Below, one piece after another: positions 1 through 5,702 of a stretch of DNA of 5,702 nt (position 1 is the first letter of the stretch; the number at the start of each line of letters is the position of its first letter). Source of the stretch: Oscillospiraceae bacterium (GTDB lineage: Bacteria; Bacillota; Clostridia; Saccharofermentanales; Saccharofermentanaceae); the NCBI GenBank assembly GCA_902795955.1, contig CADBNJ010000328.1, positions 1 to 5,702 of the forward strand, given 5' to 3'. The notes beneath the pieces are model-generated. The model had not been told where the DNA came from. It was given only the letters and a program-made list of their open reading frames with translations, and did no database searches. The position numbers and the translations under genes were made by a program.

Positions 1-564
1 ACCGAATATACAATCGGTTATGATACTTCGATGAATACGGCAATGAACTGTATCGATAAGTTAAGAGATACAGCCAGCTCCCATGAGCGATGCAGCGTTA
101 TTGAAGTAATGGGAAGAAGGGCAGGTTATATTGCTCTCAACGTCGGAATTGCCACAGGTGCGGAGGCGATCCTCATACCTGAGGTTCCTTATGATTTCAA
201 CCGTGACGTGCTGAGGATAATACTCGACGGACGTAACAGAGGCAAGAAGCACTACATCGTAATCGTTGCAGAGGGCGCAGGATCGGCTGCCGATATTGCA
301 AAGCAGATCGAGGATGCAACCGAGATAGAGTCAAGACCTACGATATTGGGTCATCTCCAGAGGGGCGGATCGCCTACAGTGAGAGACAGGACCACTGCAA
401 GTCTGATGGGCATTCACGCCATTGACTGCCTGCTCGAGAAGAGGTTCAACCGTCTTATCATCGAGAAGGACGGCAGGATAGGTGATGTTGATATCGAGGA
501 AGGCCTCGAGATGACCAAGACGATCCCGGAGCGTGATATCGCGAATGCCAAGAGGCTCTGCTGA
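1..564 (+). CDS. pfkA: 6-phosphofructokinase, C-terminal part (5' end outside window)
   Basis: Phosphofructokinase phosphorylates fructose 6-phosphate to fructose 1,6-bisphosphate, the committed step of glycolysis, as a cytoplasmic tetramer. The reading frame is open from base 1, beginning TEYTIGYDT, and ends at the TGA at 562-564. By comparison with E. coli PfkA, roughly the first 135 residues lie upstream. Substrate-site residues are intact: SSHER with the Arg at 88-90, EVMGRRAG with the Met at 109-111, VAEGAG with the Glu at 271-273, and the block SRPTILGHLQRGGSP carrying Arg (334-336), His (352-354) and Arg (361-363), which match E. coli R162, M169, E222, R243, H249 and R252. The C-terminus (DIANAKRLC) ends where the family normally ends. 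The residues that separate ATP-dependent from PPi-dependent enzymes are upstream, so the phosphoryl donor is not proven here; the ATP type is more likely. mutS2 follows with almost no gap. Confidence 0.96.
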   Translation, partial: TEYTIGYDTSMNTAMNCIDKLRDTASSHERCSVIEVMGRRAGYIALNVGIATGAEAILIPEVPYDFNRDVLRIILDGRNRGKKHYIVIVAEGAGSAADIAKQIEDATEIESRPTILGHLQRGGSPTVRDRTTASLMGIHAIDCLLEKRFNRLIIEKDGRIGDVDIEEGLEMTKTIPERDIANAKRLC

Positions 565-574
565 TCCGGAACAG

Positions 575-3040
575 ATGTATCAGAGAACTACTTTCGAAGA
601 GATAAGTGCCCGCAGCAGGATTACGGGACGTGTGCTTGCGACCCTGGAATTCGATAAGATCACCGCGCGTCTTGCGGAGATGGCGCATACTGTCTATGGC
701 AGGGAATTATGTGTATCCCTGCTTCCGACTTCAGATGCAGGAGAATGTGAGAAGGCTCTTAATGAGACTTATGAGACTTTCATGTACATCAACAGATACG
801 GGTATCTGCCTCTCGGAGGATTCGCGGACTTAAGACCGCCGCTTAAATATGCTCACGCGGGAGGAGTATTGTCGATGAGGCAGCTCCTTGATACGGCTTC
901 ATTCCTGCGTTCTGCCGCCACATTGAAGAAGGCTGTTCCGGATGCCTCATCCGAGCTGGACGGATCGGTTCTTTATGGCAGGCTCAATTCGCTCATTACG
1001 ATATCCGAACTTGAGAAGGAGATATCGTCTGCCATCAACAGTGAAGATGAGATGAACGACCGGGCCAGCAAGACACTGTACGATATAAGACGGCAGAAGA
1101 GGGAATTGTCGGGAAGTATCAGATCGATCCTGGACAGGGTCATATCGGCAAATGAGGATATCCTTCAGGAGAAAGTGATCACGATCCGCAATGACAGGTA
1201 CTGCATTCCTGTTATCGCTGACTTTAAGGGCAGGATAAGCGGAATCGTTCACGATACTTCATCGACGGGACAGACTGTCTTCATCGAGCCGATGGCTGTA
1301 GTCGAGACGAATAACAAACTGCGTGAACTGGCAGTTGCCGAGAGCGCCGAGATAGACAGGATCCTGGGAGAACTGACTGACAGGGTGGTAGGAAGCTCAT
1401 CTTCGATCGAGTCGGACATGAGCATCGTTGCTCTTATCGATTTCTGTTCGGCCAAGGCACAGCTGGCGATTGGCATGGATGCGGTGAAGCCTGACCTTAA
1501 CAGGGACGGGGTGATAGAGCTGGTCAAGGCAAGGCACCCGCTGATCGGCAAGGATAAGGTCGTTCCCGTCGATATCAGGATAGGGGATAAGTACAGTACA
1601 CTTGTTATTACGGGACCGAATACGGGAGGTAAGACAGTGTCGCTTAAGACGTGCGGCCTTCTGACGCTGATGACGATGGCCGGGCTGATGATACCGGTAT
1701 CCTCCGGAAGCAAAGCGGCGGTATTTGATACCGTACTTGCCGATATCGGAGATGAGCAGAGCATTGAACAGAGCCTGTCCACTTTCTCGGCACACATGTC
1801 GAATATCGTCAGCATTCTCAAGAGCATCAAGGGCAGGTCGCTCGTGATACTTGATGAATTGGGATCGGGAACCGACCCGGATGAAGGTGCATCGCTGGCA
1901 ATGGCGATACTTGAACACCTCAGATCGCGTAAGTGTATTACACTTGCCACGACACACTACAAGGAACTCAAGTCATATGCGGTATCTACGGAAGGTGTCA
2001 TGAACGGTGCTTTCGAGTTCGATAATGAGACGCTGATGCCAACATACAGGCTCGTCATAGGGCGCCCGGGTTCTTCTAACGCCTTTATTATCTCAAAGAA
2101 GCTGGGGTTACCCGACAATGTAATAGCAGACGCGAAGAAGAGAATGTCAGATGAGGAGATCAAGCTGGGAAGGCTTATCGAATTATCGGAGCGCGATGCC
2201 CGTAAGGCGCAGTCACTCTATGACAGTAACGCTGCACTCAAGGCGAGACTCGAGGAGCAGGTGAAGAAGCTGGAAGAAGAGAAAGCTGCTCTTAAGGCCT
2301 CCAAGACAAAGATACTTAATGAATCCAGACAGGCGCAGAAGGATCTTCTCAAGGAGAAGGAGGAGGAGATCGGATCAATGATCAGACACCTCCGCAAGAA
2401 TGCGTCGAAGATGAATGTTGAACAGCAGCTTGCCGAGATGGAGAAGGTAAGAAGAAGGCTCCGCGCGGGCATTGAGGATCTTACTGATGATTCTCAGGAT
2501 GAGGAACTGGCAGGCACTCTGCCCGGTGAGATCCCGGAGAGAGTGGAAGCAGGCAAGGAATACTATATTACCACTCTCGGTGTGACCGGGACCGCACAGG
2601 ACAATCCCTCGCGCAACGGCAATGTCAAGATGAAGGCCGGCGGCATAACCACGGTTGTCAAGGCCGATCAGCTGAGGATCATAACTGAAGATATGCGCAG
2701 GCAGAGCAATGCTTCACCGAAGCCTAGACTACAGCGCAAGGTACAGGATCCGTCTGCGAAGAAAGCGCGCGAACTGAGATTTAACATGGCATCATCGACT
2801 TCCTCGGAACTGATGCTCATCGGAATGCGGGGCGATGAGGCTTTATCGCGGCTTGAACGTTATATTGAAGAGTGCAGCCTTGGCGGGATCAAGGATATCA
2901 GGATCGTTCACGGGAAGGGCACCGGAGCTCTGCGCAGCATAGTTACCGATAGTCTCAGCAGAGATCCCAGGATCGAGTCGTACCGTGCGGGAATGCAGGG
3001 TGAGGGCGATGACGGCGTCACGATCGCGAGGCTTATCTGA
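575..3040 (+). CDS. mutS2: Endonuclease MutS2 / ribosome-collision ATPase with Smr domain
   Basis: MutS2 is a cytoplasmic MutS-family ATPase without the mismatch-recognition domain. Family members suppress recombination, and the B. subtilis protein acts on collided ribosomes. From ATG 575 the product is 821 residues, against about 785 in B. subtilis. The N-terminal core begins near LEFDKI. The ATPase has Walker A GPNTGGKT (347-354), a signature loop SLSTFS (400-405), Walker B LVILDE (423-428) and the H-loop His in TTHYKEL (461). A charged coiled coil spans about 526-636, a KOW-like segment about 651-705, and a C-terminal Smr domain about 742-821 with HGKGTG at 779-784. The usual Smr LDxR motif reads IGMRG (749-753), so Asp is replaced by Gly. 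The start is uncertain: the frame is open to GTG 533 and ATG 545, both inside pfkA, and GTG 632 would give a start closer to many homologues. ATG 575 was chosen because it lies 10 bases after the pfkA stop with a weak CCGGA before it. Confidence 0.95.
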   Translation: MYQRTTFEEISARSRITGRVLATLEFDKITARLAEMAHTVYGRELCVSLLPTSDAGECEKALNETYETFMYINRYGYLPLGGFADLRPPLKYAHAGGVLSMRQLLDTASFLRSAATLKKAVPDASSELDGSVLYGRLNSLITISELEKEISSAINSEDEMNDRASKTLYDIRRQKRELSGSIRSILDRVISANEDILQEKVITIRNDRYCIPVIADFKGRISGIVHDTSSTGQTVFIEPMAVVETNNKLRELAVAESAEIDRILGELTDRVVGSSSSIESDMSIVALIDFCSAKAQLAIGMDAVKPDLNRDGVIELVKARHPLIGKDKVVPVDIRIGDKYSTLVITGPNTGGKTVSLKTCGLLTLMTMAGLMIPVSSGSKAAVFDTVLADIGDEQSIEQSLSTFSAHMSNIVSILKSIKGRSLVILDELGSGTDPDEGASLAMAILEHLRSRKCITLATTHYKELKSYAVSTEGVMNGAFEFDNETLMPTYRLVIGRPGSSNAFIISKKLGLPDNVIADAKKRMSDEEIKLGRLIELSERDARKAQSLYDSNAALKARLEEQVKKLEEEKAALKASKTKILNESRQAQKDLLKEKEEEIGSMIRHLRKNASKMNVEQQLAEMEKVRRRLRAGIEDLTDDSQDEELAGTLPGEIPERVEAGKEYYITTLGVTGTAQDNPSRNGNVKMKAGGITTVVKADQLRIITEDMRRQSNASPKPRLQRKVQDPSAKKARELRFNMASSTSSELMLIGMRGDEALSRLERYIEECSLGGIKDIRIVHGKGTGALRSIVTDSLSRDPRIESYRAGMQGEGDDGVTIARLI

Positions 3041-3054
3041 TGGTAATGGAGATA

Positions 3055-3079
3055 AAGGCCGGCCTTAGAGGAAGCCGGC
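3055..3079. terminator. GC-rich hairpin between convergent genes, possible terminator
   Basis: The short gap between mutS2 and plsC contains the perfect 12-base palindrome AAGGCCGGCCTT (3055-3066). It overlaps a longer hairpin in which GCCGGC-C-TT (3058-3066) pairs with AAGCCGGC (3072-3079) around a five-base loop, with one bulged C. On the plus strand no T-run follows, so it is a poor classical terminator for mutS2. On the minus strand the stem is followed by CTTTATCT, a modest U-rich tail that would suit plsC. Placement between converging genes supports a transcription-ending role, but the weak tails keep confidence low. The rest of the 100-base gap shows nothing I can name. Confidence 0.4.
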
Positions 3080-3140
3080 AGCAGTTCTGTTCATAACCTG
3101 CATATGCGGAATATCTGAATGATTTCGGATAGGCTGACCA

Positions 3141-3854
3141 TCACCTGGGAGCATTCTCGGGATCCCAGTACTTGTCCTCCATCTCGTGCATCCACTTGGA
3201 CAGGGCGTCAGTCATCTTGTGGGCATCGTTGTCATAATCAGCCGGCATGAGGGGCTTGCCTACAAATATCCTGATCTTCTTGCGCTTCATGAACCCCTTG
3301 AAAGGGTGAGGATGCTTATCGTGCCTTGACCAAATCTGATATGCTCCGGAGATGTACACGGGAACCAGCGGCGTTCCTGCTTTGATGGCCAGATAGCACG
3401 AGCCGTCCTTGAGCTCGGCGAGCTTGCCTGTATGTGATCTTGTTCCCTCGGGGAAAACGAAACAAATATTGCCTTCTTCGACTTCCTTCTTGGCTTTGAT
3501 GAGACCTCTTACCGGGTTGCCGTAACGGTCAACGGCGATGCCTCTGCCGACACGCATGATGAGACGCCCGAGCTTGCCGTGATTGGTCTCGAGATCTGCT
3601 CCTGCAAGACAGCACATCCACTTGAAATGTCCCTTGGGGAGATAGTCGATAATGAGGACTCCGTCAACATATGACTGATGATTAGCTGCCACAACATACG
3701 GGTTATCTGCAGGGAAATTCTCCTTGCCGATGCATTTCATGTTGCAGCAAATATGAGTGAGTGCAAGGAAGCAGTTCTTCGCCACAACATCCCAGAAACC
3801 TCGCTTTGTTGGATACTTCTCATCAAGATGCTTATGATTGATAGCGCCTGCCAT
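3141..3854 (-). CDS. plsC: 1-acyl-sn-glycerol-3-phosphate acyltransferase (PlsC family)
   Basis: PlsC-type enzymes move an acyl chain from acyl-ACP or acyl-CoA to lysophosphatidic acid, giving phosphatidic acid, at the inner face of the membrane. The product has 237 residues, typical for the family. The acyltransferase blocks are in order: NHQSYVD with the HX4D catalytic pair His59 and Asp64, GIAVDR (105-110), FPEGTRS (134-140) and VPVYI (164-168). There is no clear signal peptide or strong transmembrane helix; residues about 20-40 could form an amphipathic membrane-contact helix. The protein is rather cysteine-rich (C28, C36, C37, C41, C81, C82, C131, C153). ATG at 3854 is supported by GGAGG five bases upstream and by a good promoter. 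It converges on mutS2 and is divergent from an acyl-CoA synthetase, which fits a lipid role. Sequence alone does not fix the acyl acceptor, and some relatives act on other lysolipids. Confidence 0.93.
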   Translation of the reverse strand: MAGAINHKHLDEKYPTKRGFWDVVAKNCFLALTHICCNMKCIGKENFPADNPYVVAANHQSYVDGVLIIDYLPKGHFKWMCCLAGADLETNHGKLGRLIMRVGRGIAVDRYGNPVRGLIKAKKEVEEGNICFVFPEGTRSHTGKLAELKDGSCYLAIKAGTPLVPVYISGAYQIWSRHDKHPHPFKGFMKRKKIRIFVGKPLMPADYDNDAHKMTDALSKWMHEMEDKYWDPENAPR

Positions 3855-3859
3855 ATCTG

Positions 3860-3864
3860 CCTCC
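3860..3864 (-). promoter_or_regulatory. Shine-Dalgarno site of plsC
   Basis: The minus strand reads GGAGG, followed by five bases (CAGAT) and the ATG at 3854-3852. This is close to ideal spacing and fixes the plsC start at 3854. Confidence 0.85.
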
Positions 3865-3887
3865 GAACTGTAATTAGCTTAAAGAGA

Positions 3888-3916
3888 ATAATAACCGATA
3901 AAGTCGATAAGGTCAA
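3888..3916 (-). promoter_or_regulatory. Sigma-A-type promoter for plsC
   Basis: On the minus strand TTGACC (3916-3911) is followed by a 17-base spacer and TATTAT (3893-3888), each hexamer one base from consensus. Transcription would begin near 3881, leaving a leader of about 27 bases that carries the GGAGG site. The spacer is filled by a tandem repeat, GATAAGGTC/GATAAAGTC in plus-strand reading (3897-3914), which could be a repressor site. This is the strongest promoter visible in the window. Confidence 0.75.
3897..3914. repeat. Tandem 9-base direct repeat inside the plsC promoter
   Basis: GATAAAGTC (3897-3905) is followed immediately by GATAAGGTC (3906-3914), with 8 of 9 bases identical. 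The pair occupies most of the -35/-10 spacer of the plsC promoter and runs into its -35 hexamer. A protein bound here would compete with RNA polymerase. I do not recognise the motif as a site of a known lipid regulator such as FapR, and FabT sites are palindromic rather than tandem. Chance cannot be excluded for so short a repeat. Confidence 0.45.
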
Positions 3917-3961
3917 AGATTTTCGCATATATTATAATTATTATGTTTTTTTGTGTTTTAG

Positions 3962-3970
3962 TGGTATTAT
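3962..3970 (+). promoter_or_regulatory. Extended -10 promoter candidate for the acyl-CoA synthetase gene
   Basis: TGGTATTAT fits the extended -10 pattern TGnTATAAT with one mismatch. No good -35 lies 16-18 bases upstream, only an AT-rich tract with a run of seven T at 3946-3952. Initiation near 3977 would give a leader of about 33 bases ending in the AAGGAG site. A perfect TATAAT at 3933-3938 is an alternative -10; its -35 would fall on top of the plsC -35 but matches consensus poorly. Either or both could be used. Confidence 0.5.
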
Positions 3971-3994
3971 ATGCTATCGGTGGTATGCCTACTT

Positions 3995-4000
3995 AAGGAG
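3995..4000 (+). promoter_or_regulatory. Shine-Dalgarno site of the acyl-CoA synthetase gene
   Basis: AAGGAG lies nine bases before the ATG at 4010. No other start codon in this frame is as well placed, so this site decides the start. Confidence 0.8.
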
Positions 4001-4009
4001 AATCTTTGA

Positions 4010-5702
4010 ATGAAACCAGTGAGCGGTACAGCTCTGTATGAGTCAAAAAAATACGATAACCTGAGAGATCTTGTGATGAGCGGGTGCGAAGAACACAGCG
4101 CGCGGGACGCGTTTATCTTCAGAAGGAATCCCCAGCAGTCCGAGATACACAGGAGTTTTTATGAATACGGCGAGGATATCAAGGCCTTCGGAACATACCT
4201 TCTGAACAGCAAGTTTGCAGGAGATAAGCTTGCTGTCGTTGGTGAGAACAGTTATGAGTGGTTCGTATCCTACAACGCGATCCTGTCGACTGACAGCATA
4301 GGTGTCCCTCTCGACAGGGCTCTGCCTGAGGATGAGCTCGTGGCGCTCCTCAAGAGAAGCGGAAGCAGGATGCTCGTCTATCACCATAAGCACCACAAGA
4401 TGATGATGAATATCGCGAGGCGTCAGGACAGCGGTGAGGAAGGGATCCTGGTCGAGAGATTCGTGGTCATGTACCGCGAAGGACTCAAGGACGGGGAATG
4501 GCCGGATGATGAGAGATTCGCGGATTTCTATGACCTTGTCGCTCAGGGAAGGCAGCTCATTAAGGAGGGCGACAATAAGTTCATGACTACGCCCATTGAT
4601 CCCGAGTCTGCGAGGATCATCCTCTTCACTTCGGGAACGACTTCGATGAGCAAAGGCGTGCTGCTGAGCCACAAGAACATTACATCCAATGTTCACTCAA
4701 TCAACCAGACACTTGATGTAAGACCGGGTGACCGTGCGTTCTCCATACTTCCTTTGCATCATACATTTGAGAATACATGTGATTTCTTCATTCTGAGATC
4801 GGGCGGATGTCTGTGTCTGTCCGACGGCCTCAGGTACATAACGAAAAACCTTCAGGAGTGGGGTCCGAATGTGTGCATCTCGGTTCCCATCCTTTTTGAA
4901 AATATATACTCAAAGATAGAGGAAGTTCTTGTCAAGACAGGCAAGGACAAGGTCGTATCCTTCATGCGTCCGATAACGAGGTTCCTCAAGAAATGCGGCG
5001 TCGATCTGAGACACGGAATATATAAGCAGATCCTCGACAACCTCGGAGGCAATTTCAGGTTCGTCGTAATCGGCGGTGCCGGTATTGACAAGAGATATAT
5101 CGATGCATTCACTGACTTCGGTATCGACATGTACATGGGGTACGGACTTACGGAGACATCTCCCGTTATCTCCGTTACCAATGAACTCTGCAATGTTCAC
5201 GGCAGTGTCGGAAGGCCGATGGCAGGCATTACTGCAGCGATCGATGCGGAGGGCATCGGACCTAAGGCAGTCGGTGAGATCCTTACAAAGTCTGACAGTG
5301 TCATGCTCGGATATTATAAGAATGACGAGGCCACAAGGGAAGCGATCGATGAGAACGGGTGGTTCCACACCGGTGACATGGGTTATATGGATAAGACCGG
5401 AAGCATCCACATCACGGGCCGCGTCAAGTCCATGATCGTTCTCACCAACGGCAAGAAGGCTTTCCCGGAGGAGATCGAACAGGTCATTGCGGAGATCAGG
5501 GGAGTTAATGAAGTCTTTGTTTGGGGCAACAGGAACGAGAAGGAAGCCATTGACATCTGTGCAAAGATCCTGATCAACAGGGCGGAGATAGGACGTGAAT
5601 TAGGTCTTAATGTTGAGCCGGATGACGGGCAGGTCGAGGCATATCTGAACGACAGGATGCATGAGGCAAATCACACGATGCCGGCGTATAAGATCGTCAG
5701 GA
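4010..5702 (+). CDS. Long-chain fatty acid-CoA ligase, AMP-forming (3' end outside window)
   Basis: This ANL-superfamily enzyme activates a fatty acid with ATP to an acyl-adenylate and then passes it to CoA, or possibly to ACP. The frame is open from ATG 4010 through base 5702, 564 codons with no stop. Adenylation motifs appear in order: P-loop TSGTTSMSKGV (207-217), YGLTE (378-382), HTGD with Asp456, and GRVKSMIVLTNGKKAFPEEIE-like core with Arg471 and Lys473 at the hinge. The last visible residues, MPAYKIVR, are the segment that normally just precedes the A10 catalytic lysine, so probably only a few dozen residues are missing. The P-loop has Ser212 and Ser214 where TSGTTGxPKG is usual. Residues 125-133 form an unusual HHKHHKMMM cluster. 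It is divergent from plsC across 155 bases, which supports a role in fatty-acid reuse for phospholipid. Substrate chain length cannot be read from the sequence; an acyl-ACP synthetase is the main alternative. Confidence 0.92.
   Translation, partial: MKPVSGTALYESKKYDNLRDLVMSGCEEHSARDAFIFRRNPQQSEIHRSFYEYGEDIKAFGTYLLNSKFAGDKLAVVGENSYEWFVSYNAILSTDSIGVPLDRALPEDELVALLKRSGSRMLVYHHKHHKMMMNIARRQDSGEEGILVERFVVMYREGLKDGEWPDDERFADFYDLVAQGRQLIKEGDNKFMTTPIDPESARIILFTSGTTSMSKGVLLSHKNITSNVHSINQTLDVRPGDRAFSILPLHHTFENTCDFFILRSGGCLCLSDGLRYITKNLQEWGPNVCISVPILFENIYSKIEEVLVKTGKDKVVSFMRPITRFLKKCGVDLRHGIYKQILDNLGGNFRFVVIGGAGIDKRYIDAFTDFGIDMYMGYGLTETSPVISVTNELCNVHGSVGRPMAGITAAIDAEGIGPKAVGEILTKSDSVMLGYYKNDEATREAIDENGWFHTGDMGYMDKTGSIHITGRVKSMIVLTNGKKAFPEEIEQVIAEIRGVNEVFVWGNRNEKEAIDICAKILINRAEIGRELGLNVEPDDGQVEAYLNDRMHEANHTMPAYKIVR

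Noticed and set aside
1249..1950. Long open frame on the minus strand (233 codons) opposite mutS2
   Set aside because: It lies wholly opposite the conserved MutS2 ATPase region, its translation is Ser/Leu/Ile-rich with no recognisable domain, and it has no convincing ribosome-binding site. It is a codon-bias shadow.
2150..2480. Possible repetitive DNA in the AAG/GAG-rich part of mutS2
   Set aside because: The bias comes from Lys/Glu codons of the MutS2 coiled coil; there is no fixed repeat unit.
3040..3096. Tiny plus-strand ORF of 18 codons starting in the TGATG overlap with the mutS2 stop
   Set aside because: It is very short, it reads through the GC-rich hairpin, and nothing supports it beyond the chance stop/start overlap.
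3678..4013. Plus-strand open frame crossing the plsC 5' end and the divergent promoter gap
   Set aside because: It runs antisense to the conserved plsC start and through AT-rich promoter DNA; its translation has no recognisable domain.
4043..4696. Minus-strand open frame (217 codons) opposite the acyl-CoA synthetase
   Set aside because: The plus strand encodes intact, ordered adenylation motifs across this stretch; the antisense translation resembles no family.
4910..5410. Minus-strand open frame (166 codons) opposite the acyl-CoA synthetase
   Set aside because: It is the mirror of the YGLTE and TGD motif region of the real gene, with no domain or start signal of its own.

Overview
The window looks like ordinary chromosome from a low-redox Gram-positive bacterium, most likely a member of the Clostridia. 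This is inferred from protein flavour: a clostridial-type 6-phosphofructokinase, a full-length MutS2 (a family found in Firmicutes and some other phyla), strong GGAGG/AAGGAG ribosome-binding sites, frequent AGA/AGG arginine codons and roughly balanced GC. No species can be named. I see no mobile element, CRISPR array, tRNA, rRNA or phage gene, and no clear sign of horizontal transfer.

Layout. Positions 1-564 (+) carry the C-terminal part of pfkA; its N-terminal part lies before the window. Directly behind it, and probably in the same transcript, is complete mutS2 (about 575-3040, +). A 100-base convergent gap (3041-3140) holds a GC-rich hairpin that may end transcription from one or both sides. 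Complete plsC follows on the minus strand (3141-3854). A 155-base AT-rich divergent gap (3855-4009) contains a good sigma-A-type promoter firing left into plsC and a weaker extended -10 promoter firing right. The last gene, an AMP-forming long-chain acyl-CoA synthetase (4010 to beyond 5702, +), is cut by the window edge just before its last expected catalytic motif.

How the genes may work together. The left half joins a glycolytic enzyme with a ribosome-collision/recombination ATPase; this looks like operon proximity rather than a shared pathway. The right half is a divergently transcribed lipid pair: one enzyme activates fatty acids and the other puts acyl chains onto lysophosphatidic acid. 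They share one control region, so joint regulation of phospholipid synthesis and fatty-acid reuse is plausible but unproven.

The points most worth a second look are modest. The MutS2 Smr domain has Gly where the usual LDxR-type motif has Asp. A tandem 9-base repeat fills the space between the -35 and -10 of the plsC promoter. The acyl-CoA synthetase has a non-canonical P-loop. I did not find a convincing undescribed system here.
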